This document shows, piece by piece, positions 1 through 8,354 of a stretch of 64,000 nt of DNA. The stretch is from an uncultured Treponema sp. (GTDB taxonomy: Bacteria; Spirochaetota; Spirochaetia; Treponematales; Treponemataceae). The position numbers and the translations under genes are program-made. The first letter of the stretch is position 1, and each line of letters starts with the position of its first letter. The DNA lies in contig CAMVDX010000001.1 of assembly GCA_947166355.1 (NCBI GenBank), forward strand, positions 248,001 through 312,000. Direction: 5' to 3'. The notes beneath the pieces are model-generated. The model had not been told where the DNA came from. It was given only the letters and a program-made list of their open reading frames with translations, and ran no database searches.

Positions 1-2032
1 TGTCGGCGGCCTCTATTGCAGCATCGCTTCCCATTGCTCCCATGGCAATTCCAGCGTCTGCGCGGGCAAGGACAGGCGCATCGTTGATTCCGTCTCCTGC
101 AAAAATAAGGGTTCCGCGTTTTTTATCAGCCATGCCGTTTTTACCCGGCTTTACGAGTTCCTTCAAAAGCTCTTCAACCTTAGCAAGCTTATCTGCACTG
201 AGCAGCTGACCGTAAGCTTTTTTGAGTCCGAGCTTTGCGGCAACAGTGTGAGCGGCCCGCTCATTATCACCGGTAAGCATAACTACATTTTCAACTCCGA
301 TTTTTTTAAGGCCTTCGACGGTCTGTGCAGAATCATCTTTTATTTCATCACTTATTACAATGTGGCCGCTGTATTTTCCTTCACTTGCAACATGAATAAT
401 TGTTCCGTCCAGATGTTCAGGACATTCATCATACTGAATACCAAACTGATCCATAAGCTTAGTGTTTCCTGCCAGAACCTCTTTGCCGTTTACAAGAGCT
501 CTGATTCCTTTTCCGGCAATTTCTTCTACGTTTTCAAGCTTTACGTTATCGCAGCACTTGTCGTGATGTGCAGCCTTGAGTGAGGCAGAAATAGGATGTG
601 TTGAAAACATTTCTGTATGGGTTGCAAGAGCGAGAAGTTCAGTTTCTGTGATTGCGGGATCAGTTGCATGAATGTGTGAAACTACAAAGTTTCCTTTTGT
701 CAGGGTTCCCGTTTTATCGAATACAGCTGTTTTTGTTTTTCCGAGTGCTTCAAGATAAACGCTACCCTTAATTAAGATTCCTTTACGTGCAGCCGCAGTA
801 ATTCCTCCGCAGAAAGAAAGTGGAATTGAAATTACAATCGCGCATGGGCAGCTTACTACAAGGAACATGAGGGCACGGTAAACCCAGGTATTCCAGGTTG
901 CCTGCCAGTTCCAGTTTCCGGTTTTAAAACCAAGGATAAGGCTTGGAATCAGCGCCAGGGCAATTGCTGAGTATACAACAATTGGTGTGTAAACACGTGC
1001 AAAGCGGGTAACAAACTGCTCCGACTTTGTTTTATTTTCAGTTGCGTTTTCAACGAGCTCGAGAATTCGCGCAAGGGCAGATTCTCCTGCATGTCGTGTT
1101 GTTCGGATTTCCAGAACACCCTGCTTATTGATAGAGCCCGAAAGCACTTCGTCTCCGACTTTTACGCGGCGCGGAATGCTTTCTCCGGTTAGGGCAGAAG
1201 TGTCGATAAAGCTTTCGCCGTCAACAATAACTCCGTCAATTGGAATTCTGTCGCCAGGCTTTACAATGATTACAGAATCAGTTTCAACTTCATCTGGAGC
1301 GACTTCGCGAGTTTCTCCATTAATTTTGAGCGTTGCATGGTCTGGGCGCAGCTTTGCTATTTCTTCGATAGAATCACGGGATTTATCAACAGCGTAGTCT
1401 TCAAACTTTTCGCCAACCTGATACAAAATCATGATGGCAACAGCTTCTTCATATTTGCCAAGAAGAATTGCACCAATTGAAGAAACTGACATTAAAAAGG
1501 CTTCATCCATTAATTCGCCGTGAATCAGATTTGAAACAGCACCGATTACAATATCCTTTCCGGTGATAATGTAGGCAGCGAAGTAGAGTACCATAAAAAT
1601 GCAGCGGTGAATAAGGTCGATTTTTGCAATGAGCGGAAACCATCCTTCAACAGGAAGGTGTTCAATCACTAAACCGAGTACAAAAAGAACTCCGGCAAGA
1701 ACAATCTGTTTTACAGAAAGTTCATGTTCTTCTTCGCCATGTTCATGGTGATGTCCGTGCTCATGACCGCAGCCACAAGAGCAGCCGCCATGACTGTGTT
1801 CATGATGATGTTCATGTCCGCACTCGCAATGTTCATGCTCGTGGTGTTCATGCCCGTGAGTATGTTCGTGATGGTGATGTTCGTGTTCGTCGTGACAGTG
1901 ACATTCATCGTGCTCATGTTCGTGAGAATGCTCATGGTGATGCTCATGCTCGTGATTGTGTTCATGGCTGTGATGTTCATGATGATGTTCATGTTCTTCA
2001 CAGTGTTCGTGTTCGTCTATATCTTTATTCAT
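1..2032 (-). CDS. Heavy-metal-translocating P1B-type ATPase, C-terminus cut by window start
   Basis: An ATP-driven exporter of soft or divalent metal (Zn/Cd-type) across the inner membrane. The reading frame is open from the ATG at 2032 (Shine-Dalgarno GGAGGT about 6 nt upstream) to the window edge, 677 codons. Residues about 7-105 are an extreme His/Glu/Cys-rich tail with dozens of His in HEHxH patterns and a short Cys cluster (GGCSCGCG); no GMxCxxC heavy-metal domain is seen. Membrane segments follow, then the actuator motif TGES, the membrane motif SCPCA (about residue 394), the phosphorylation motif DKTGTLT (about 437), an HP locus motif (THPIS) and the hinge GDGINDAP. The last membrane helices lie outside the window. 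It sits 54 nt behind a CadC-type repressor, so metal-induced expression is likely. The CPC motif and partner regulator favour Zn/Cd/Pb over Cu; exact metal unknown. Confidence 0.93.
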   Translation of the reverse strand, partial: MNKDIDEHEHCEEHEHHHEHHSHEHNHEHEHHHEHSHEHEHDECHCHDEHEHHHHEHTHGHEHHEHEHCECGHEHHHEHSHGGCSCGCGHEHGHHHEHGEEEHELSVKQIVLAGVLFVLGLVIEHLPVEGWFPLIAKIDLIHRCIFMVLYFAAYIITGKDIVIGAVSNLIHGELMDEAFLMSVSSIGAILLGKYEEAVAIMILYQVGEKFEDYAVDKSRDSIEEIAKLRPDHATLKINGETREVAPDEVETDSVIIVKPGDRIPIDGVIVDGESFIDTSALTGESIPRRVKVGDEVLSGSINKQGVLEIRTTRHAGESALARILELVENATENKTKSEQFVTRFARVYTPIVVYSAIALALIPSLILGFKTGNWNWQATWNTWVYRALMFLVVSCPCAIVISIPLSFCGGITAAARKGILIKGSVYLEALGKTKTAVFDKTGTLTKGNFVVSHIHATDPAITETELLALATHTEMFSTHPISASLKAAHHDKCCDNVKLENVEEIAGKGIRALVNGKEVLAGNTKLMDQFGIQYDECPEHLDGTIIHVASEGKYSGHIVISDEIKDDSAQTVEGLKKIGVENVVMLTGDNERAAHTVAAKLGLKKAYGQLLSADKLAKVEELLKELVKPGKNGMADKKRGTLIFAGDGINDAPVLARADAGIAMGAMGSDAAIEAAD

Positions 2033-2086
2033 AAAATTACCTCCAGTTTTATATCGAGTCCTCGAAAGCGTTAAGTACACAGTTTT

Positions 2087-2449
2087 CTATTTTAATTCTG
2101 AAATGTGTTCAAAGCCGCATTCGAGAATACTCTTTACGTGGTCATCCGAAAGGCTGTAAAAAATTACTTTTCCTTCGCGTTTTGTTTTTACCAGATTTGA
2201 ATCGCGGAGAATTTTTAGCTGATGCGAAACCGCAGAAACAGACATTCCGAGTAAAGCAGAAATGTCACATACACAAAGCTCGCTTTTGTCCAGAGCAAAC
2301 AGAATTTTTACGCGCGTTGTATCACCAAATATTTTATAAAAATCTGCAAGGTCAAAAATGATTTCATCCTTTGGAAAGGTGCTTCTGACAGATTTAACAA
2401 TATCTTCATGAATAATTTCACATTCACAAAGTTCATCTTTCTTTTTCAT
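2087..2449 (-). CDS. ArsR/SmtB family metal-sensing repressor, CadC-like
   Basis: A winged-helix repressor that releases DNA when it binds metal. With the ATG at 2449 (Shine-Dalgarno GGAG, 10 nt spacing) it is 120 aa; an upstream TTG at 2488 is possible but lacks a good ribosome site and overlaps the predicted operator. Both classic metal sites are visible: the alpha3N site (C8 and C10 in LCECE plus C59 and C61 in ELCVCD) and the alpha5 site (D102, H104, H115, E118) with exact SmtB spacing D-x-H-x10-H-x2-E. The recognition helix is around VSAVSHQLKIL. It is the first gene of a two-gene operon with the P-type ATPase. Having both sites fits a Cd/Pb/Zn sensor; the metal cannot be read from sequence. 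Confidence 0.93.
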   Translation of the reverse strand: MKKKDELCECEIIHEDIVKSVRSTFPKDEIIFDLADFYKIFGDTTRVKILFALDKSELCVCDISALLGMSVSAVSHQLKILRDSNLVKTKREGKVIFYSLSDDHVKSILECGFEHISELK

Positions 2450-2470
2450 GAGTTTTATTCTCCAGTTTTC

Positions 2471-2517
2471 ATTTGAATAACTGCTCAAATAATAACATCA
2501 TTTGAATGGTTGTGCAA
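2471..2517 (-). promoter_or_regulatory. Promoter and SmtB-type operator of the metal-resistance operon
   Basis: On the minus strand a -35 TTGCAC (2517-2512) and a -10 TATTAT (2494-2489) are separated by exactly 17 bp. Directly over and after the -10 lies the inverted repeat ATTTGAGCAGTTATTCAAAT (2490-2471). Its core TGAGCAGTTATTCA is very close to the known SmtB/CzcR-type operator TGAACAGTTATTCA. A bound repressor would block RNA polymerase, consistent with autoregulation of the repressor-ATPase operon. Confidence 0.8.
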
Positions 2518-2562
2518 GTGTTTTTTTTGAGATGATTATAATTGATTGCTTCGTCGCTGCGG

Positions 2563-4503
2563 TTACAGTCTGTCTTCTATTCTGTCATTGCAGATAGAAA
2601 TTATTACAGCCTTTTTTCCTTTTTCAGTTGTCTTTGAGTTTGGTTTTACAAGTGTACTTAGCTGAATTATTTCTTTAGAAAATTGTAAAGCTTTTCCTTT
2701 TTCAGAGGCTTCTTCTTCTGCGGTTTTGATTGCTTTAGAGGTTGCAAGAATAGGGCGCAGACATCGTTTTGTAAGGCTTTCTGTTTTTACAGCAATGTCG
2801 ATGTCTTTTGAAAGAGAAATTTCTGCCATGCGTTCATTGTTTCCGCCGGTTCCTATTACTATGCTTCCATAGTGAATGCCGATTCCAATCCTGATTCTAG
2901 GCATACCGCGTGAGGCAAGTTCATCGCGAAGTTCAATCATGTTTTCCTGCATTTCAAGCGCACAGTTTATTGCAGATTCTGCACTGTCCGGGAAAATTGC
3001 AATAATTCCGTCTCCAAGATATTTTTCGATAATGCCGTTATATTTACGGATGAGAGGCGCAATCTTTTTAAGGTAAGTGTTCAGCAAATCAAAAACCTGA
3101 ATCGGAGCAAGCTTTTCAGATGTCGCAGTAAAGTTTCTTATATCGGCAGAAAGAATTGCTGCCTTTGAAATTTTATAATCTCCGAGTTTTACTTCTGTAA
3201 TATTCTGGCGGTTCAAAAGCTCAAGAAATTCTTTCGGTACAAATCTGTAATAAGCCTTATTTGTTTTTATGAGATAATCATTAAGCTCCATAATCTTCAT
3301 GTAATTCTTATTCTGAATAAAAGCAACAAGAAGAATCTGCATAATCGAGAAGATGATGAAAGATGGCAGAATAGGATGCATGCCGTTCAAAAAAGAAAAG
3401 TGATGAATCAGAAGAATATCACCAATTCCGCCGATTGCAATAATAAGGAATGAGGAAATTGAAACTATACTTATAAAATCTCTGTCCTTAAAAAATCGAA
3501 TCAAAAACAGAATGCTGTCTATTCCAATAACGGTGAACATATAAATCTGCATGTAAGGAACCATTCTGTTTGCAATGCTGATAGGAAGTACAAAATCAAG
3601 AATAAGGAAAATAAAGCTTGGAAACGCTAAAACAGAAGCAGGTATGTGTTTGAAAATATTCTTGTTAAGTGCATCTGTGTATAGAGTAATAAAGCCCGGA
3701 ATAAAGAATACAGAAATGTATTCTATTCGGAGCATCATAGTAAAAGGAAATTCCGGGAAAATTGTTTTAAGCATCGGGAAAAGATAAGATGCAATTCTTG
3801 AAAAAATTGTAAGAACAAGGCATGCAAGATAAAGATTCGCGCGGCTCTTTTTAAGAATGGAATTCAAAATACAGTAAACGACAATCATCAATAAAATTCC
3901 GGAGAAAATACTGTAGCTGCAAATCTGCCGTGTATGGAATTGAAAGTATGAGTCTTCTTCATAAAGCGTAAAACTTCCGCGAAGTCCGCCCTTTCTGTAA
4001 AAATCATTTGAAATGAAAATTGTGATTAATGCAGTTCCGTCTTTGCCAGCGGTAAAAACAGCCTTGTCAAAATTCTGTTCAGCTTCGGTCTTTTCCCATT
4101 TTTCATAAGGAATGCCGGAACGGTAAATCAGTTTTTTATCTGCATGAATTTCAAAGGCCGTATAACCGAGTCCGTAAACAGGAAAGGCATAGCTTTGTCT
4201 GGGCTTGAGGTTTGTGAGCCTCAGCCTGTAGGTTCCGGAGCCTTTTCCTGTTTTTGCAATTTTTCTGATTTCATCTGGCAGCGGATATTTATTCCAGTCA
4301 GAAGGTGCTTTTACGGTTAAGTCAGGCTTTGTTGTAGTATCCGTTGGAAAAACGAATTTGCCCCAGAAAAAATCCCATTCTGTAATTATGTTTTCAGAAG
4401 AAGTACTGAGCAGCTCCGGATTTTTTATGCTGTAAGAAGCTTCTGCAAAAGCGAGTGAAGATAGAATGACTAAAGATAATAAAAGACAGGAGATTTTTTT
4501 CAT
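2563..4503 (-). CDS. 7TMR-DISM receptor with class III cyclase domain, metal-binding (C1-like) half
   Basis: A predicted membrane receptor that makes or helps make a cyclic nucleotide. Order: signal peptide (1-20), extracytoplasmic beta-rich domain of the 7TMR-DISMED2 type (about 25-190, with GTYRLRL and YRKGGLRGSFTL), seven membrane segments (about 197-405), a linker, and a class III nucleotide cyclase domain (about 440-600). Both metal-binding aspartates are present: D454 in LSADIRNF and D498 in EKYLGDGI. The residues that act from the partner subunit are lost: the transition-state Asn and Arg are D569 and K573 (SKDIDIAVKTE), and the adenine-contact Thr/Asp position is I562. A homodimer should therefore be poorly active or inactive. 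Its ATG overlaps the stop of the upstream paralogue by 4 nt (ATGA), so the two are translationally coupled. Confidence 0.88.
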   Translation of the reverse strand: MKKISCLLLSLVILSSLAFAEASYSIKNPELLSTSSENIITEWDFFWGKFVFPTDTTTKPDLTVKAPSDWNKYPLPDEIRKIAKTGKGSGTYRLRLTNLKPRQSYAFPVYGLGYTAFEIHADKKLIYRSGIPYEKWEKTEAEQNFDKAVFTAGKDGTALITIFISNDFYRKGGLRGSFTLYEEDSYFQFHTRQICSYSIFSGILLMIVVYCILNSILKKSRANLYLACLVLTIFSRIASYLFPMLKTIFPEFPFTMMLRIEYISVFFIPGFITLYTDALNKNIFKHIPASVLAFPSFIFLILDFVLPISIANRMVPYMQIYMFTVIGIDSILFLIRFFKDRDFISIVSISSFLIIAIGGIGDILLIHHFSFLNGMHPILPSFIIFSIMQILLVAFIQNKNYMKIMELNDYLIKTNKAYYRFVPKEFLELLNRQNITEVKLGDYKISKAAILSADIRNFTATSEKLAPIQVFDLLNTYLKKIAPLIRKYNGIIEKYLGDGIIAIFPDSAESAINCALEMQENMIELRDELASRGMPRIRIGIGIHYGSIVIGTGGNNERMAEISLSKDIDIAVKTESLTKRCLRPILATSKAIKTAEEEASEKGKALQFSKEIIQLSTLVKPNSKTTEKGKKAVIISICNDRIEDRL

Positions 4504-6470
4504 TTCTGACCTTCCTCCTTTTCTATTATTGCAGAGCCGACCTGCTTTTTTCTTTCAACTTCATAAAGCTGCAGAGGCTTTTCTTTTCCTTTTACATACA
4601 TTACTTCAAGAGGATTAAACTGAATGTTACTGGCCTTTTCGCCAGGAGCTCGTTTTTCTACAGCTTCAGAAATGATGATACTTCTACCCAGCTTTTCGCA
4701 AACAGTTTCTATACGTGCTGCGGTATTTACGGTATCAGAAATTACAGTGTCATCAAGACGGCCTTCTTCACCAATTGTTCCGATAATCATTTTTCCAAAG
4801 TGCACACCCATCCACGGAGTAATAGTATGATTTTTACAGAGCTCAGAATCATTGAACTTAGATACATTATCTTTTATCTCCAGTGCAGAGCGCATTGCAT
4901 CCAGCGGAGAATTAGGGAAGAGCGCCATAAAGCCTCCGCTTAAGAATTTACTTACAAAGCCGTCGTATTTTTTGATTACCGGAGAAACAGTTTTCAGGTA
5001 TTCGTTGAAAATCAAAAAATCATCATCGAGGGAAACTTCATTAGTAGTAGTTACAATTGAAACCTTGGAGAACATAATTGTCATTTCGATATTTGAATAG
5101 TCTCCAAGCTTTGTTTTGATAATTGATTCTTTATTAAGAAGATGCAGAAATTCCTTTGGAACAAAACGAAGGTAAGCATCGTTCAGACGGCTTAAATCAT
5201 CAGAAGCCTTTGCCGTTTTCTTAGAAATATCATTTTGAATTGCGGCAAGCATAACAACCTGAATGATTACGAAGGCAAGAATAAAAAACGGAAGGGTAGG
5301 AATAGGAATCGTTTCCTTGGAGCTTGAATGAATGATATCAAAAACTCCGCCTGTTGCAATCGTAAAAAAGCTTAAGAAGTTATACAGCGAATATCGTTTT
5401 CGTTTGATGAGATTTGAAATACTGAAAATAATTACGTACAGAGAAAAAATAATCAGAATAATTTGAAGAACTGGAACAAGCCTGTTTGTGTACCATGCCG
5501 GAAGCACAAGACTCAACACACCGAGAGTAAGGGCAACCGCGTTTAGAGTATAGCGAAGATATTTTTCCTTGAGAAATTTGAAAATTACAGTACGGTTGTC
5601 AGACGGATAAATCAAAAAGATAAGCTGAAGGATTGAAACAGGAACCAGCCAGATTGCCAGAAGCTCAAGCTTAAGCTTTAATTCTGCCGAAAGAGAAGGC
5701 AACAGAATTCCTAAAGAACAGTAGCCGGCGGTTCCAATTCTTACGGCAAAGCATAAAGACGCAATTCCAAGGAAAAAATATTCAGTACGCTTTTTGTTCA
5801 TAATGAACTGAAAGATGTTAAGCAGGCCGGTAAAAACAAGACTTCCGATTACAATGCAGAAAAATACCAGTGTAAGAATATTATAACGCCAGAGAGTGTC
5901 TGCGGTTCCAAGGTAAACTGTGTCCCAGAGACCGCCTTTTCTGTAATAGTAATTTGCAACAAAAAATATGATTTCGGCATTACCATTTAAATCCGGATAA
6001 AACTCAGTATAAACCGGAACTGACTGAGAATTAGAGCGGTTGTATTTGCGGGAATTAAGCTTTACTCCAGGCTCAATCATTGCAAAAGGATTTCCGGTTT
6101 GTGCTGCTTTGTTGCGGTTTATGTAAATGGCACACGAGGTTCCCGGAGATTCCTTCATGTGAATTGCATATTTAATCTGCGAATCAAGATTTTTACAGAC
6201 GAATCTGTAGCAGCCGTAAATCTCAGGAGATGTACCGCCGGAAAGTTTAATCTGTTCATTCCATTCATTTGGAACTGAAACTTCAAAATCAGCAGGAGAA
6301 TCACTGTCTGCAAGGGCAAAGGTTTGCTCTGGTGTTTTTTGAAGGAACAGCTGCCAGCCATCATTAAGTGCTCTTAAATTTCCTGTCTTTTTATTATTCT
6401 GGGTAAATACTGAAGAAAGTAAAAATACAGAGAAAAAAACGATAAATAACAAACTCCGACTTTTTTTCAA
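4500..6470 (-). CDS. 7TMR-DISM receptor with class III cyclase domain, substrate-binding (C2-like) half
   Basis: Paralogue of the downstream gene with the same plan: signal peptide (1-23), DISMED2-like ectodomain (to about 192, with YYYRKGGLWDTV), seven membrane segments (about 197-412) and a class III cyclase domain (about 455-610). Here both metal aspartates are missing: position one is K469 (MFSKVS) and position two is G512 (SKFLSGGF). The residues that contact substrate from the opposite subunit are intact: K508, T575 (the Lys/Thr adenine pair of class IIIb enzymes), N582 and R586 (SDTVNTAARIE). Alone it should be inactive; with the downstream protein it could complete one active site. 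The start is a TTG at 6470 with GAGG 7 nt upstream. First gene of a two-gene operon with its own promoter. Confidence 0.87.
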   Translation of the reverse strand: MKKSRSLLFIVFFSVFLLSSVFTQNNKKTGNLRALNDGWQLFLQKTPEQTFALADSDSPADFEVSVPNEWNEQIKLSGGTSPEIYGCYRFVCKNLDSQIKYAIHMKESPGTSCAIYINRNKAAQTGNPFAMIEPGVKLNSRKYNRSNSQSVPVYTEFYPDLNGNAEIIFFVANYYYRKGGLWDTVYLGTADTLWRYNILTLVFFCIVIGSLVFTGLLNIFQFIMNKKRTEYFFLGIASLCFAVRIGTAGYCSLGILLPSLSAELKLKLELLAIWLVPVSILQLIFLIYPSDNRTVIFKFLKEKYLRYTLNAVALTLGVLSLVLPAWYTNRLVPVLQIILIIFSLYVIIFSISNLIKRKRYSLYNFLSFFTIATGGVFDIIHSSSKETIPIPTLPFFILAFVIIQVVMLAAIQNDISKKTAKASDDLSRLNDAYLRFVPKEFLHLLNKESIIKTKLGDYSNIEMTIMFSKVSIVTTTNEVSLDDDFLIFNEYLKTVSPVIKKYDGFVSKFLSGGFMALFPNSPLDAMRSALEIKDNVSKFNDSELCKNHTITPWMGVHFGKMIIGTIGEEGRLDDTVISDTVNTAARIETVCEKLGRSIIISEAVEKRAPGEKASNIQFNPLEVMYVKGKEKPLQLYEVERKKQVGSAIIEKEEGQK

Positions 6471-6503
6471 ATGATATCCTCAAAAAAAGTGTATTACCTT
6501 ATA

Positions 6504-6533
6504 ATTATACCATGGAAAGATTGAAAATGCCAA
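6504..6533 (-). promoter_or_regulatory. Promoter of the paired cyclase operon
   Basis: The minus strand carries a -35 TTGGCA (6533-6528) and a -10 TATAAT (6509-6504) with an 18-bp spacer. The -10 ends 33 nt before the TTG start at 6470, leaving room for the GAGG ribosome site at 6481-6478. Confidence 0.7.
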
Positions 6534-6662
6534 AAAAATGTCATTATATAAATTTCATATAAGTTTCATCTGAATATCAGAAAAAGTTTTCTTTGATATA
6601 AAATGGAAACTATCTGCTGAATTTTAGAGGCAGATAATTGTCAAATGATATAATAATTTGTT

Positions 6663-6676
6663 ATAACCAAGGTTAT
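6663..6676. promoter_or_regulatory. Palindrome in the divergent intergenic region
   Basis: A perfect 14-bp palindrome, ATAACCAAGGTTAT, lies in the AT-rich region between the cyclase operon (starting at 6470, minus) and the HATPase-HDOD gene (starting at 6766, plus). It resembles a small dimeric operator or short hairpin. No binding protein can be assigned. The rest of 6471-6765 is AT-rich and holds no gene I can support. Confidence 0.35.
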
Positions 6677-6765
6677 TAAACGTTTTTATTCAATTTTTCT
6701 GGAGTTTTTGTTTATAAAAAAACTTTTCAAATGCGCAGTTTTGGAGTAAAATAAAATCATTAACA

Positions 6766-8286
6766 ATGGATGAGTTACAGGAACAGCTTAAAATAGACAG
6801 GGAAAAGATTAAAATCTCAGTCGGTTTGCAATTGCCGATAGAAATGACTACATATACGTTGCCACGTAATACCGAAGCGTACATTCGCAATGTAATGGAG
6901 ATTTTTTTAGAGGAATGTCATCAGGATCATCTTAAAGAATATTTGAATTTTTGTTTAAGTGAGCTTCTTACAAATTCTAAAAAAGCAAATACAAAGAGAG
7001 TCTATTTTAAGGAAAAAGGTCTGGATATTAATAATCCGCAGGATTATGAAAAGGGTATGGAAAACTTTAAGATGGATACCCTTACCAACATTGACCACTA
7101 TCTTGAGTTACAGAAAAAAGCCGGCCTTTATATAAAGCTCTCATTGCGTATTCAGGCTGATAAAATCTACATAGAAATCAGAAATAATTCGACACTTACA
7201 GTTTTTGAAAAAGAACGAATTCAGCAGAAGCTGGACAGTGTTCAACAGTATAAAGAGATGGATGAAGTTCTAACCAGCGTTCTGGATCAGTCTGAGGGCG
7301 CAGGTTTAGGAATTATCATCATCATTCTTATGCTGCAAAAAGTAGGTCTTTCTAAAGAAAATTATCAGGTTATTTCTACCGATGAAGAAACAATCACAAG
7401 AATCATTTTGCCATGCAATTCTACGGTTTTTGCAGGTGTTGAAATGCTTTCTTATGAGTTTGTAAATTTTGAAGATACTGTTCCAATTTTAAAATCCAGC
7501 TTTGAAGAAGTAAATAAAATTGTAAATACAGATGGCCCTGTAGATCGAAATGCTCTTTATGAATGTGTTCGGAAAAATCTGGCGCTTTCAATTTTGCCTT
7601 TTAAATATGCACTTGAGCAGGATAAAAAATGCTTTAATCTTCAAAAGTCTATAGCAATGCTTTCGGATTATGATTTGAAATTTATATATAGCGATAGTAA
7701 TCCTAGAAATCGTCTTGTTGAGAATAATGACTATTATGAAGGAATCCTTTTCCACGCACGAAAGGTTGCTTATTATACTTATAATTTATATAAAAACAGT
7801 CCATACAAAGATTCTTTCCCTCAGGATGAAGCCTATATGTATCTTGCAGGTCTATTTAATAGTCTGGGAGCTATGCTTCTTGCCGGGGCTGGAAAAAATC
7901 AGATTGAGTATATTACTGAACTTGCAAAACAGTATCCTGAGCATGGAGATAATATACTTGATATGTTTATTCATAGAAATGCCGCTACATATTTGAGTAT
8001 GGTTGCAGCCAGATGTTACGGATTTGATATGGGCGTTTGCTATGACCTTGTAGGATGGAATGGCCTTTCTCGTGTTCCTGAATATGATATAAAGCGTGTA
8101 GAAATTCTTCATATTGCAGAAATGATAGATTTTTATTCACGTGGAATGGTTGATTTTTATCAGGTTGATAGGGAAGCCTTGAAAGATTTTGGCATAAAAA
8201 CTGAGGGAGAATTTAAGGCAATGATTGCCCCTCTTATAGAAGGCTACGAAAAAGAGTTTGGCGAACCGGCAGTTGTAAAAAAATAA
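6766..8286 (+). CDS. HATPase-domain protein fused to an HDOD-like domain
   Basis: A 506-aa soluble protein with no membrane segment. The N-terminal half (about 20-220) is a GHKL ATPase fold: N-box LSELLTNSKKAN with the Mg-binding Asn at N70, and a glycine box SEGAGLGI around 176-183. There is no clear H-box phosphoacceptor, so it resembles stand-alone HATPase (RsbW/anti-sigma or sensor-like) modules rather than a full histidine kinase. The C-terminal half (about 265-490) looks like HDOD: FHARKVAYY, then AGLFNSLGAMLL, where the HD metal pair is replaced by N-S, so phosphodiesterase activity is unlikely. It is transcribed divergently from the cyclase pair, making a signalling link possible. No strong ribosome site precedes the ATG (GGAG is 20 nt away). 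Exact role unknown. Confidence 0.75.
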   Translation: MDELQEQLKIDREKIKISVGLQLPIEMTTYTLPRNTEAYIRNVMEIFLEECHQDHLKEYLNFCLSELLTNSKKANTKRVYFKEKGLDINNPQDYEKGMENFKMDTLTNIDHYLELQKKAGLYIKLSLRIQADKIYIEIRNNSTLTVFEKERIQQKLDSVQQYKEMDEVLTSVLDQSEGAGLGIIIIILMLQKVGLSKENYQVISTDEETITRIILPCNSTVFAGVEMLSYEFVNFEDTVPILKSSFEEVNKIVNTDGPVDRNALYECVRKNLALSILPFKYALEQDKKCFNLQKSIAMLSDYDLKFIYSDSNPRNRLVENNDYYEGILFHARKVAYYTYNLYKNSPYKDSFPQDEAYMYLAGLFNSLGAMLLAGAGKNQIEYITELAKQYPEHGDNILDMFIHRNAATYLSMVAARCYGFDMGVCYDLVGWNGLSRVPEYDIKRVEILHIAEMIDFYSRGMVDFYQVDREALKDFGIKTEGEFKAMIAPLIEGYEKEFGEPAVVKK

Positions 8287-8354
8287 GTTTTAGGCAAGTC
8301 GCTTAAAATATTTTGCAGTATAAAAGCTATAATCGATTTTTCAGTCAATAAGCT

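Noticed and set aside
1711..2074. Open frames on both strands rich in Met/Asn/Thr or Met/Val/Phe
   Set aside because: They are other-frame translations of the CAY/GAR-rich DNA encoding the His-rich ATPase tail.
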